Shown in pieces: positions 47,619-56,405 of a stretch of DNA of 64,000 nt. The notes under the pieces were generated by a model, which worked only from the letters and a program-made list of their open reading frames with translations, was not told the DNA's origin and ran no database searches. The translations under genes and the position numbers were made by a program. Numbering within the stretch: the stretch's first letter is position 1; every line of letters starts with the position of its first letter. Location: positions 8,724 to 72,723 of the forward strand of contig CATYUF010000002.1 in the NCBI GenBank assembly GCA_958413095.1, given 5' to 3'. Source of the DNA: an uncultured Clostridium sp. GTDB lineage: Bacteria > Bacillota > Clostridia > TANB77 > CAG-508.

Positions 47619-48737
47619 TCATCCCAAGATTTCCATCAACTCTTCTTTCGAAGCGAACTCTAATCCTCGATGAAGTAAAGCATTATATCTTCTGTCATCA
47701 TACAGATAAGCATATTTTTCTGATGCCTTTTTCTGTGTCTTAGTTACAACAACTTCCTCTTCCTCTTCAAAGTTATCCAAATCATATCTACCTGTTCTCA
47801 GATAACTCTCATAAGGATCTTCCTCAAAGTGTTTTCTTGAAGCCTTAGCACCTTTAATTTTCGAATCATTCCTGATTAAATCCTGTAATAGCTGAGAAAT
47901 CTGTGCATTGTTTAAGTCATAAATGCTACTGTCTCCAATTCTCTTCGAAGTAAAGCTTCCACTGAAATTCTGATTAGAAGAATTTTTGTGTTTGTTCAAG
48001 TTATAAATTCTTCCTTGAACCAACATCATCTGATATACTCTACTAATTGTAGGAGTCTTCCGATTTCTGTCCATCAAAATTTCTTCCATTATTCTATCAA
48101 CAGTTGTTTTTTTCTTCTTCGGTGTAAGATTTACCAAAAAAGATGTAACTGCTGGTTCAGGATAAAATGCTTTGCTCGGAATTACCTGATCAATATCAAC
48201 ATTAAGATATGTTTGACAAATTGCTGAAATTAATCCAAATTCCTGATTCAAGTGTTTACTATTTCCTTCGGAAACCTGTATTGGTGCCACCATTTTTCTA
48301 GTAGAGTTCTGAGATAACACCAATGTGATACTCTTTACTCTTGAACTCTTTTTGTCCTTGTTGTTCACGTAAAGTGCCCCAGACTGTGCAAGATTTACCA
48401 AGAAAGGTTCTGTTATAGTATATGGAAGATTTGCAACAATTCTATCATAATCAACATATGACATATCAAGTGCATTACCTTCAACAACCGTAACATTATC
48501 ATAATTCTTGAATTTCTTTTTCAGTAAATCTGCATAATAATGGTCAAGCTCAATAACTGTCAGTGGATTTCCTAGCCTAGCTAAAACTTCGGTTAGTGCT
48601 CCTGCTCCACCACCAACTTCTACAACAGACTCTCCTTTTTGTATATTAGCCTTCCGACAAATATGTTCAATGAGTTGCTTGTCGACCATAAAATGTTGGT
48701 CTTTTGTTGGATTAGGATTCTTTTCAAATTCAGTCAT
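47619..48737 (-). CDS. RsmA/Erm-like rRNA adenine dimethyltransferase with C-terminal extension
   Basis: A 372-residue SAM-dependent enzyme. NPTKDQHFMVDKQLIEHI (about 10-27) is the KsgA/Erm entry, VVEVGGGAGALTE (38-50) binds SAM, ELDHYYAD contacts the ribose, and NLPYTITEPF (103-112) is the N6-adenine target motif. Then a KsgA-type C-terminal domain. About 120 extra residues follow: basic and then a Glu/Asp run (FEEEEEVVV) and DDRRYNALLHRGLEFASKEE. Family members dimethylate 16S or 23S rRNA adenines; Erm members give antibiotic resistance. AGGAGGTATT is the RBS and the promoter is perfect. Base use is clearly richer in G+C than the neighbours. Probable self-resistance; not proven. Confidence 0.88.
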   Translation of the reverse strand: MTEFEKNPNPTKDQHFMVDKQLIEHICRKANIQKGESVVEVGGGAGALTEVLARLGNPLTVIELDHYYADLLKKKFKNYDNVTVVEGNALDMSYVDYDRIVANLPYTITEPFLVNLAQSGALYVNNKDKKSSRVKSITLVLSQNSTRKMVAPIQVSEGNSKHLNQEFGLISAICQTYLNVDIDQVIPSKAFYPEPAVTSFLVNLTPKKKKTTVDRIMEEILMDRNRKTPTISRVYQMMLVQGRIYNLNKHKNSSNQNFSGSFTSKRIGDSSIYDLNNAQISQLLQDLIRNDSKIKGAKASRKHFEEDPYESYLRTGRYDLDNFEEEEEVVVTKTQKKASEKYAYLYDDRRYNALLHRGLEFASKEELMEILG

Positions 48738-48794
48738 AGTAATACCTCCTAAATGTTATAAAAATATATTGACTGCAAACTTAAAAATACAAAA

Positions 48795-48842
48795 CGTTTC
48801 CGTTTACATAACAATTATACGCTAATTTGCTTTTTTTGTCAA
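48795..48842 (-). promoter_or_regulatory. Consensus promoter with cre-like site before the rRNA methyltransferase
   Basis: On the minus strand, TTGACA (48837-48842) and TATAAT (48814-48819) are exactly 17 bp apart, a perfect sigma-A promoter. TGTAAACGGAAACG (48795-48808) just downstream matches the CcpA cre consensus at all but the last position. Confidence 0.8.
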
Positions 48843-48844
48843 AT

Positions 48845-49802
48845 TTAATTATCGTCTAACATTTTTATTATATTTTTATATATAAACATTGGTATTATCT
48901 TTAATATTTGAAATATTATAAAACTATTTATTATACCAATTTTATCTGCACACAAACCTATCAATAAACTTATAATTGCAAAAATAATATTTTTAAATAA
49001 TGATTTTATTGAACCCATACTTGCTCTATGTTTTTCATCATATAATTGTTGTTCTATTTCCATTTGTATAACTTCCGTTGTAAGTAATGAATTAGAAACC
49101 ATTATTATTGGTGAAATTATTGATTTTAATATAACACCAATTATATTAGATAACATACTATATATATTTACAATATAATATAATCTTTCTTTTCCAGTAT
49201 TTTCGACTAATTTTCCATTATTCCAATTTGCAATAGTTGCTCCTATATTTGATAAAATTCCTGGTATTCCCAAAGCCCATTTGGGATAGAAAGTACTTCT
49301 AAATTGAAAACATGCTTCTCCTATTCCCTCATTTATACCATCAGCTATAATTTGTCTTTTTAAAACTTTATTTGTCATAATAAGCTTTAATGATTGTTTT
49401 GCTTGTTCTTTTACATTTTCCTGTCTTTTTATATTTTTTATTTCTTTTAATTTAAATGAAGCGATTATTAATAATATTTTTGGGATAAATGACAACAATA
49501 TAATTATTTTATATGATGTAAAAAAAGCTATAATGCAACCAATTAGTGCAGATACTGCTCCAGCTAAGTATTTCATGGAGTTTATTTTTCCTGCATAATT
49601 GTTATATTCAATTTCTTTTGAGTCTTCTTTAAGAAGCTCATAAATATATAATACATGATATTAATGTTGCTATACTAAATATACTCATTCCTAACATCAT
49701 AGAATTAGTAACTTCAATGTAAAATAGAATAGCTATAACTCCATATAGTTTAAATTCACTAAAAAAATTTAGCCAATATACTATCTTATATTTTCTTTCC
49801 AT
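48845..49802 (-). pseudogene. MFS transporter, internally deleted
   Basis: The N-terminus (start 49800-49802) reads MERKYKIVYWLNFFSEF and MMLGMSIFSIATLIS, then stops after about 49 residues. The frame resumes with LLKEDSKEIEYNNYAG and MKYLAGAVSALIGCII and continues to 48845 with about six membrane segments. Roughly the second and third helices and the MFS signature loop between them are missing, and the frame is broken. It follows folE by 4 bp, so it was the last gene of the queD-queE-folE operon. In the ancestral cluster it probably exported the product. Confidence 0.8.
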
Positions 49803-49806
49803 ATTA

Positions 49807-50385
49807 TTACCTATTTATTGCAGAAAAAAACTCTTGACGCAAATTGCTATCATTTTTAAATTTTCCTCTCATTGTATATGTATCAGTTACAACTCCTGGC
49901 TTTTTTATTCCTCTTGCAGTCATACAGGAATGTTCTCCCTCAATATATACAGCAACATCATCAGTATTACATGCTTTTGCAATTACCTCCGCAATGTCTG
50001 TGCCAATTTTTTCTTGTAATTGTAATCTTTTTGTTATCATATCTACAATTCTAGCAATTTTAGATAATCCTAAAACTCTTCCATTAGGTAAATATGCAAC
50101 TGTTATTTTCATATTATACATAAGAGCTAAATGATGTTCACAATAACTAAAAGCAGGGATATCTTTCATTATAACAATATTATCTCCACCTTGTTCAAAA
50201 GTTTTATTAAACATATTTGCAATCTCATCATTGGAATATTGTATTCCTTCAAATACCTCTTCATACATTTTAGCTACTCTTTTAGGAGTTTCCTTTAATC
50301 CCTCTCGTTCTGGATTTTCTCCAATGGCTTCTAGTATATCATATATAGCTTTTTCAATTTTTTTTCTATCAAAAGTCTTACTCAT
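49807..50385 (-). CDS. folE: GTP cyclohydrolase I (FolE)
   Basis: A 192-residue enzyme converting GTP to 7,8-dihydroneopterin triphosphate, the entry to both folate and 7-deazaguanine synthesis. Zinc ligands are Cys82 and His85 (CEHH) and Cys154 ([10 protein letters not shown]). [21 protein letters not shown] and [11 protein letters not shown] are standard. It lies in the operon queD-queE-folE, with no folate gene nearby, so here it is dedicated to preQ0. GGAGGTAAAA precedes the ATG. Confidence 0.96.
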   Translation of the reverse strand: MSKTFDRKKIEKAIYDILEAIGENPEREGLKETPKRVAKMYEEVFEGIQYSNDEIANMFNKTFEQGGDNIVIMKDIPAFSYCEHHLALMYNMKITVAYLPNGRVLGLSKIARIVDMITKRLQLQEKIGTDIAEVIAKACNTDDVAVYIEGEHSCMTARGIKKPGVVTDTYTMRGKFKNDSNLRQEFFSAINR

Positions 50386-50415
50386 TTTTACCTCCTAGTT
50401 GATATAGTATATATT

Positions 50416-51066
50416 TTATACTCCCCTCATATCAGGATTCCAAATAACTTTATGCAACTGAATTTGCATACGTACTTTTGTCATATCTATACCATTTGAA
50501 TTACATTTTTTCATAAATTCAACAATTTTTGGTAATTTAATTTTTTGATATATTGGACTAATATATACAAAACTTTTTATTTTAAATTTTCTTAGTACTT
50601 CTTCAACTGTTTTTAAATCGCTTTCTTCCACAACAAATTTCAAAACATCCTCTTCGCCTAATTTTTCTATATTTGCTAAATTCATTGTATTTTCCATATT
50701 ACTTGAAGGACATTTGTAATCCATAGTAATTAAACATTTTCCAACATACTTTTCAATGTTGATACTTCCATTTGTTTCGATATTAACTTTATAATTTGAT
50801 TTAAGTAATTCTTCTATCAATATATCAATATCTTTATGTTGTAAAGGTTCTCCACCTGTTAGTGTAACATTTTTTATTCCAATTTTATCTAATTCATCAA
50901 TAATTTCATTTACTGACATTTCTGTTCCTGCATTTTTATCTAACGCATATTGTGTATCGCAATATGAACATCTTAAATTACATCCAGCTAACCTTACAAA
51001 ACTTGCTAATTCTCCTGCTCTAATACCTTCTCCATCAATACTTCCAAATATTTCATTTACGACCAT
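50416..51066 (-). CDS. queE: 7-carboxy-7-deazaguanine synthase (QueE)
   Basis: A 216-residue radical-SAM enzyme that contracts the 6-carboxytetrahydropterin ring to 7-carboxy-7-deazaguanine. NEIFGSIDGEGIRAGELASF opens the sequence and the cluster ligands are C29, C33 and C36 (CX3CX2C, CNLRCSYCDT). VTLTGGEPLQH is the SAM-binding GGE motif. The length and Cys spacing match QueE. It overlaps queD by one base (TAATG), implying translational coupling. Confidence 0.95.
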   Translation of the reverse strand: MVVNEIFGSIDGEGIRAGELASFVRLAGCNLRCSYCDTQYALDKNAGTEMSVNEIIDELDKIGIKNVTLTGGEPLQHKDIDILIEELLKSNYKVNIETNGSINIEKYVGKCLITMDYKCPSSNMENTMNLANIEKLGEEDVLKFVVEESDLKTVEEVLRKFKIKSFVYISPIYQKIKLPKIVEFMKKCNSNGIDMTKVRMQIQLHKVIWNPDMRGV

Positions 51067-51401
51067 TATTCCACCTCATAAACAGCTATATTATCTTTAC
51101 TTTCTTGAACACTTACTTTATAGCATTTTTCACCTAACTCATCTGCAATCCATTTTGCAATATTTTCTGCTGTTGTATTAAATGGAAGTATATCATTTAA
51201 ATTTTGATGATCTAATTTATTTTTAATCTTTTGTTTAATATGTGTAAAGTCCATTACCATTCCATCTTGATTTAACTCTCTACTTTTCATATATATCTGA
51301 ATAATCCAATTATGTCCATGTAGATTTTCGCACTTGCTTTCATAAGATAATTTTAATTGATGACTTGCACTTATTTCTATTGTTTTTTTCACGTAATACA
51401 T
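51066..51401 (-). CDS. queD: 6-carboxytetrahydropterin synthase (QueD)
   Basis: A 111-residue member of the 6-pyruvoyl-tetrahydropterin synthase family. The start at 51399-51401 follows AGGAGGTATT; the longer frame runs through a terminator. Zinc ligands His14, His28 and His30 (ASHQLKL, HGHNW) and the catalytic Cys24 are present, with LDHQNLND and TTAENIAKWIADEL. It turns dihydroneopterin triphosphate into 6-carboxytetrahydropterin. First gene of its operon, with its own promoter at 51436-51464. Confidence 0.95.
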   Translation of the reverse strand: MYYVKKTIEISASHQLKLSYESKCENLHGHNWIIQIYMKSRELNQDGMVMDFTHIKQKIKNKLDHQNLNDILPFNTTAENIAKWIADELGEKCYKVSVQESKDNIAVYEVE

Positions 51402-51435
51402 TTTAATACCTCCTAAAACACTTGTATTTATTGGA

Positions 51436-51464
51436 ATTTTATCACTTTTTTTGAAATGAGTAAA
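51436..51464 (-). promoter_or_regulatory. queD operon promoter
   Basis: On the minus strand, -35 TTTACT (51459-51464) and -10 TAAAAT (51436-51441), 17 bp apart. I see no preQ1 riboswitch in this short leader. Confidence 0.65.
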
Positions 51465-51495
51465 GTATAAAGCACAGTTTTTTATAGAAAAAGCA

Positions 51496-51541
51496 GAAAA
51501 ATGGAAGCATTTGATTTTAAAATTAAATGCTTCCATTTTTA
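51496..51541 (-). terminator. Terminator of the carbamoyltransferase gene
   Basis: AAAAATGGAAGCATTT pairs with AAATGCTTCCATTTTT (51496-51540), starting at the carbamoyltransferase stop. It separates that gene from the queD operon. Confidence 0.9.
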
Positions 51542-53185
51542 TTAATGCAATTTTACAATGTAACTACCAATTGCTAAAAAGTCTAAGTTCATCTTTCTAG
51601 CACTATCCAATGCCTTAAATGGAGTATCAACAATCGGTTCCCCTTTGATATTAAATGAAGTATTAATTACTACAGGAATTCCTGTTATGTTATAAAATTC
51701 ATTTATAATATCATAAAATAAAGCATTGTATTTTTTAGTAACTGACTGAATTCTAGCTGTACCATCAATATGAGTAACAGCTTCAAGATTTTTTTGTTCT
51801 TTTTTTAGCACATTGCAGTTAATAGTCATATATGGCGAAAACTGCTCTGAACTAAAATAATTTGTCTGTTTTTCAAACAAAACAGCCGGTGCTAATGGCC
51901 TCCAAACTTCCCTACCTTTGAGAGTATTAAGTTTAACCAACATATCTTTTTTTCTTGGATCTGCCAGTAAACTACGATTTCCAAGTGCTCTTGGACCATA
52001 CTCTAATCTCCCTTGAAAGTTTGCAACAATACAGCCATCTGAGATTAACTTTGCAGCATCATGTGCTAAATCATTTGATTCGTAAAATTCACAATTTTCA
52101 CGAATTAATATCTCTTTTACTTCTTCATCTGAGAACGAATTGCCCTGATATGGAATCATCTCAAAACAAACTTCTTCATTCAAAGCAATCGCTCCTGCTA
52201 TTGCTGAACCAAGAGAGATTCCTCCATCATTTGCTGCTGGTTGAGTAAAGATATTAGCTACCTCTTTCAACTCTGATAAAATTCCATTAGCAGCACAATT
52301 TAGTCCGACTCCACCTGCTATCGCCACATTGTCCAAACTGTATTTGCGACAATTATACACAACAATCTGAGATAATATTTCTTCAAGCAGTTTTTGAGCT
52401 GACGAAGCTAAATTAGCATATGGAATAATATCATCTGTTACGTCTTCAATCTTTCCCGTTCTCGGAGCAATAATTGTACTCAGAATCTGTTTCCATTTTG
52501 CAATAGTTTCTTCTTCCTCATCCTTACTCTTTTTTTCAACAGTAAAAGAACAACTTAACTTACCTTCTCTATTCACATTAATGTACTTTTTCAGTTCATT
52601 AATATAAACTGGTTCTCCATAAGAAGCAAGTCCCATTGTTTTTCCCTCTTGTCCTGAGAAAAAACCGATATGTTCGGTGACTGCCGCATAAAAATAGCCA
52701 AGAGAAATAGGAGTTTCATAAATCTTATCCATTCTCTTTTGTTTTCTATCACCAACAAATACCGAAGTAGCAATATCCTCTCCTTGTCCATCAATAACAA
52801 TTGTCAAAGCTTTTTCAAAGTTAGAAGGATAAAACGCACTATATGCATGTGCTTTATGGTGCTCTAGATACATAAGTTTATCTGCGTATTTACCTGTTCC
52901 AAATAAAGCCATAGACATTTCTTCATTAGAGATAAATTTTTCTCCAAACATCTGCCACAATTCTGGATAATTCCATCCAATAACAACCTTATCAATGTCA
53001 TCGATTGAAATCTTTTCATGTTGACAAATCATGTCAATTGATTTCTTTGGAATCATATCATATGCATGTCTCAGTCCAACTAACCGCTCTTCTTCAATAG
53101 CAAATTTTAATTTGCCATCAACTAACAATGCTGCTCCACCATCATGTCCTCTAACAGTCCATCCGTTAAGTCCTAAAATTTTCAT
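51542..53185 (-). CDS. NodU/TobZ-type O-carbamoyltransferase
   Basis: A 547-residue enzyme that transfers the carbamoyl group of carbamoyl phosphate, via carbamoyl-AMP, to a hydroxyl of a small molecule. The N-terminal Kae1-like domain has MKILGLNGWTVRGHDGGAAL, the metal-binding LEHHKAHAYSAF (about 105-116), and IDGQGEDIATS. The C-terminal YrdC-like part has NFQGRLEYGPRALGNRSL, WRPLAPAVLFE and VINTSFNIKGEPIVDTPFKA. Members decorate antibiotics (novobiocin, tobramycin) and Nod factors. AAGGAGGC is the RBS. Base composition is higher in G+C than the flanking AGCS and que genes. Here it most likely decorates a sugar on a deazapurine. Confidence 0.92.
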   Translation of the reverse strand: MKILGLNGWTVRGHDGGAALLVDGKLKFAIEEERLVGLRHAYDMIPKKSIDMICQHEKISIDDIDKVVIGWNYPELWQMFGEKFISNEEMSMALFGTGKYADKLMYLEHHKAHAYSAFYPSNFEKALTIVIDGQGEDIATSVFVGDRKQKRMDKIYETPISLGYFYAAVTEHIGFFSGQEGKTMGLASYGEPVYINELKKYINVNREGKLSCSFTVEKKSKDEEEETIAKWKQILSTIIAPRTGKIEDVTDDIIPYANLASSAQKLLEEILSQIVVYNCRKYSLDNVAIAGGVGLNCAANGILSELKEVANIFTQPAANDGGISLGSAIAGAIALNEEVCFEMIPYQGNSFSDEEVKEILIRENCEFYESNDLAHDAAKLISDGCIVANFQGRLEYGPRALGNRSLLADPRKKDMLVKLNTLKGREVWRPLAPAVLFEKQTNYFSSEQFSPYMTINCNVLKKEQKNLEAVTHIDGTARIQSVTKKYNALFYDIINEFYNITGIPVVINTSFNIKGEPIVDTPFKALDSARKMNLDFLAIGSYIVKLH

Positions 53186-53322
53186 AGTAAGCCTCCTTAT
53201 TGAACTTATGTTACATTGTTTTCAATGTGCATTTTTTTATTATAATTATAATTATAACTATAATTGATAATAAAAATATGCCTTATTATATCATCACAAA
53301 CTTATTATGTCAATTGTTTGAT

Positions 53323-53368
53323 AAAAGAATATAATGCAAATATTCCTTAACTCACATTATATTCTTTT
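53323..53368 (-). terminator. Terminator overlapping the AGCS stop
   Basis: AAAAGAATATAATG (53323-53336) pairs perfectly with CATTATATTCTTTT (53355-53368), covering the last codons of the symporter gene. Between it and the carbamoyltransferase RBS lies a short (TAATTA)n run. Confidence 0.7.
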
Positions 53369-54672
53369 ATTATATTCTTAAACTTTGTTCCTAATAAAAT
53401 TAGAGCTATCAAATTTGGAATTATTATAAAACCTACTGATATATCTGCTAATGCCCATATAGCATCTATTGGCAATAGTACTGCAAATATAACAGGAATA
53501 TAATATATCCATTTTAGATATTTAAATTTATTTTCTCCAAATAAATATGTAATACTTGTTTTAAATTCAATAAAATATCCCAAATATGAAGTATAAGCAA
53601 ATAATGCTATAATTATACTCAAAATTACTTTTCCATAGTTTCCATATATCGTTTGAAAAGCATCTAAAACAAGTACTGCTCCTGAATTTCCCGTTGATAT
53701 ACTTCCTGTTACCATAATTAATAAAGCCGTTAATGTACATGTTACAAAGCTAACAACTGCAACTTCAAATATTCCCCACATACCTTGCTCAACCGGTTTA
53801 GCATTCTTTTGAGTTGCATACACCGTTGCAGAAGTTCCTAAACCTGCTTCATTTGCAAAAATTCCTCTTGCTGCACCCTTACTAATAGCCATCATAATTG
53901 TCGCACCTGCAAAACCGCCCATTACTGGTGCTGGTTGAAAAGCATATTTTATAATATCTATTAACACATTTGGAATTTTAGTTATATTAATAATTACAAT
54001 TAGTATCGCAGATATTAAATAAATTAATGTCATTACAGGAACTATTCTTTTTAAAAATATCCCCATTTTATCTAATCCTTTATTAATAATTATTATTGAA
54101 ATTCCTATTGCAATAATTCCTATTAAAATTAATGGTACTTTAAATGTTTCATTTATAGTTGTTGCTAACGTATTCATCTGTGCAAAACATGAATCAGTAA
54201 TTACATATGTCAATAATGATACACTATAAACAACTGCTAGTATTTTCCCTAATTTTCCTGATACTTGTTTTATATAATACATTGGTCCGCCACTGTATGT
54301 TCCATCTTCTTTCTTTTTTCTATATTTAACGGATAATGTAACTTCTGCCATTTTTGTAGCCATACTAATAAAGGAGATAATCCACATCCAAAAGATTGCT
54401 CCTGGTCCTCCTACAGCTATTGCTGATGCTATACCTGCAATATTTCCTGTTCCTATTGTACCAGCTAAAACCATACTTATTGTTTTTTTATCATCATCTG
54501 TTTTATTTTTATTATCTATTAATTTTCCTACTGTTGACCTAAATATATGTTTTATTTTTGTTAATTGAAAGAATTTACAGCATACACACATATATATTCC
54601 AACACATACAACAAATATAGTTAAAGGTAATCCCCATAAAAAATCTGTTATTTCTGTAATCATATCTAACAT
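53347..54672 (-). CDS. AGCS-family sodium:alanine/glycine symporter
   Basis: A 441-residue transporter with about ten membrane segments. AGTIGTGNIAGIASAIAVGG (about 69-88) and SGGPMYYIK are AGCS signatures, as is KGAARGIFANEAGLGTSATV. It imports alanine or glycine with sodium. Glycine or alanine uptake has no obvious tie to preQ0, so it could carry a precursor or product, or be a passenger. It follows the methyltransferase by 14 bp, so the two form one transcript. Confidence 0.92.
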   Translation of the reverse strand: MLDMITEITDFLWGLPLTIFVVCVGIYMCVCCKFFQLTKIKHIFRSTVGKLIDNKNKTDDDKKTISMVLAGTIGTGNIAGIASAIAVGGPGAIFWMWIISFISMATKMAEVTLSVKYRKKKEDGTYSGGPMYYIKQVSGKLGKILAVVYSVSLLTYVITDSCFAQMNTLATTINETFKVPLILIGIIAIGISIIIINKGLDKMGIFLKRIVPVMTLIYLISAILIVIINITKIPNVLIDIIKYAFQPAPVMGGFAGATIMMAISKGAARGIFANEAGLGTSATVYATQKNAKPVEQGMWGIFEVAVVSFVTCTLTALLIMVTGSISTGNSGAVLVLDAFQTIYGNYGKVILSIIIALFAYTSYLGYFIEFKTSITYLFGENKFKYLKWIYYIPVIFAVLLPIDAIWALADISVGFIIIPNLIALILLGTKFKNIIKEYNVS

Positions 54673-54686
54673 GTTATCTTCTCCAT

Positions 54687-55439
54687 TTATTTCACTATTT
54701 TTATACCAAATAATTTTCTCTCTAATAATATTCCCCTATCAGTAGCATATTGGTTAACATATTTATTAAACTTACTAAAATCTTCTCTTTCTTTTCCAAA
54801 ATTAGGAATAATTGGTGTGTTATTTAATAAAAATAATAAATCTTCTTCTGTCTCATAGTATTCTTGTTGTAAAATATCATAAAATTCGACTTTTTCAAAT
54901 TTAACACCTTTTAATTCTTTTTTTATTTTATCAATCAGTTTTGTTTTTGAATTAAATCCCTGTCCTCTTCCAAAAATTTTCTTTAACTCTAAACAGTCAT
55001 CTTCGTCTATTTGTTCTGAAAAGAAATATCCATTTTTTCTTAATACTCTATTAACTTCCTTTACATCAAACGGAGTATGCCTTGCAGAAATAATATCAAA
55101 AAATTCATCTGGAAAGTTAATATTTTCTGAATCCATTTCAAAAAATCTAATATTATTTTTATTATTTTGTTTATTTGCACTTTTAACCATCTCTATTGAA
55201 AAATCTGTACCTATTTTCAATAAGCATTTGTCTGAGATTAAATTACTTAATTTTTCTCCTCCACCTGTACCTATATCTAACAATATAGTATTTGTTTTAA
55301 CTTTACTATTTATTTCATCAAAAAATTGAAACTCACTATTATCAACCATTTGATATTTCATTTTTGAAAAATCCCAACCAATGGTCTTTCCAACTTTATT
55401 ATAGAATTCTTTTTCTTCTTCACTATTATAATTTATCAT
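54687..55439 (-). CDS. Class I SAM-dependent methyltransferase
   Basis: A 250-residue enzyme. ILLDIGTGGGEKLS (about 72-85) binds SAM, KIGTDFSIEMVKSA and NIRFFEMDSENINFP follow, then ISARHTPFDVKEVNRVLRKNGYFF. The C-terminal 80 residues are a helical lid with QQEYYETEEDLLFLL. This fold methylates small molecules or RNA; the acceptor cannot be read. Upstream of the AGCS gene in one operon, within the preQ0 cluster, so a tailoring methylation is plausible. AGCAGGAGGTAGC precedes the ATG. Confidence 0.85.
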   Translation of the reverse strand: MINYNSEEEKEFYNKVGKTIGWDFSKMKYQMVDNSEFQFFDEINSKVKTNTILLDIGTGGGEKLSNLISDKCLLKIGTDFSIEMVKSANKQNNKNNIRFFEMDSENINFPDEFFDIISARHTPFDVKEVNRVLRKNGYFFSEQIDEDDCLELKKIFGRGQGFNSKTKLIDKIKKELKGVKFEKVEFYDILQQEYYETEEDLLFLLNNTPIIPNFGKEREDFSKFNKYVNQYATDRGILLERKLFGIKIVK

Positions 55440-55500
55440 TTTGCTACCTCCTGCTAAGATATTATCATAAATATACTATTTTTTCAATAAATTATAAGAA

Positions 55501-55537
55501 ATAATAAGGAAAGAGTATTCAACTCCTTCCTTATTAT
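55501..55537 (-). terminator. Terminator of the glycosyltransferase gene
   Basis: ATAATAAGGAAAGAGT (55501-55516) pairs with ACTCCTTCCTTATTAT (55522-55537), one mismatch, just past the glycosyltransferase stop. Confidence 0.85.
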
Positions 55538-55541
55538 GTAT

Positions 55542-56330
55542 TCAAATTGGCTTGTGAATAAAGTAACCTAAACAATATACTACATTCCAGAATATATAGT
55601 AAATTCCAGATATACAATTTTTCTTGAAAATTGGTATTATTAAATTCCAGTTTGCTGTCGGTCTCTTTTTATGCAATTTTTTATCTGCTGCCTTTTTCAC
55701 CCCATATCCATACCTATATGCAGATTTCAAATCTTGTTTAAAAGTGAGGTTATCATGGATACATGTTGTACTCTTAATTTCACCAACTTTTATATCTGCT
55801 TTTCTCGCTCTAATATTCAATTCAGAATCTTCTATCCATTGAATATCATTATCAAAAAAATAATTGCAAACCATCGGTTTTAACTTTTTATTAATTCCTA
55901 TGGCTGGACACAAAGCATAACCTGGTATTCCCATTTCTCTGGTATAGCTAATAACTTTGCTTGAATGTGTATCTTGTTTAAAGAATACTTTTCCATCTAC
56001 CAGCAAGTATTGTTCTAGCATATGATAGAATTCAAGTAATGCTCCTTTTACTATCAAGCAATCACTATCATAAAACACAACCTTTTCATACTTTGCTCTC
56101 TCAATACCATAATTTCTTGCTTTGCTCAAATTTCTTTCTGGTAATTCAATTACATTGACATTTAAAGATGATTTCTTTTTAAAGTCTTGTACTATATTTC
56201 TTACTTTTTCTGTTGCACCATTTAAAACAACAATAACTTCACAATTGATGTCAATGGTTTCTAGCATATTTCTTATCCGTAGGTCATCTGCTACACATAC
56301 AACCAAAGATAAATCAATTTCATTCTTCAT
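55542..56330 (-). CDS. GT2-family glycosyltransferase
   Basis: A 262-residue inverting GT-A enzyme. LSLVVCVADDLRIRNMLETI opens it, then CEVIVVLNGATEKV, LSKARNYGIERAKYEKVVFYD with the DSD metal-binding motif (YDSDCLIVKG, about 92-101), and a later WIEDSELNIRARK (ED motif for catalysis). The C-terminal hydrophobic stretch suggests membrane association. GT2 enzymes add a sugar to a lipid, peptide or small-molecule acceptor. AAAGGAGGTAA is the RBS. Its own terminators isolate it as a single-gene transcript. The G+C content is higher than the que operon. Confidence 0.88.
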   Translation of the reverse strand: MKNEIDLSLVVCVADDLRIRNMLETIDINCEVIVVLNGATEKVRNIVQDFKKKSSLNVNVIELPERNLSKARNYGIERAKYEKVVFYDSDCLIVKGALLEFYHMLEQYLLVDGKVFFKQDTHSSKVISYTREMGIPGYALCPAIGINKKLKPMVCNYFFDNDIQWIEDSELNIRARKADIKVGEIKSTTCIHDNLTFKQDLKSAYRYGYGVKKAADKKLHKKRPTANWNLIIPIFKKNCISGIYYIFWNVVYCLGYFIHKPI

Positions 56331-56349
56331 AATTTACCTCCTTTTGAAT

Positions 56350-56390
56350 ACAGACAAGGATTTAGACTATCTGTCTAAATCCTTGTCTGT
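56350..56390 (-). terminator. Terminator of queC
   Basis: Perfect 18-bp stem ACAGACAAGGATTTAGAC (56350-56367) with 56373-56390, loop of five, right after the queC stop. Confidence 0.9.
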
Positions 56391-56405
56391 AGTGTTTTCA
56401 GAAAC

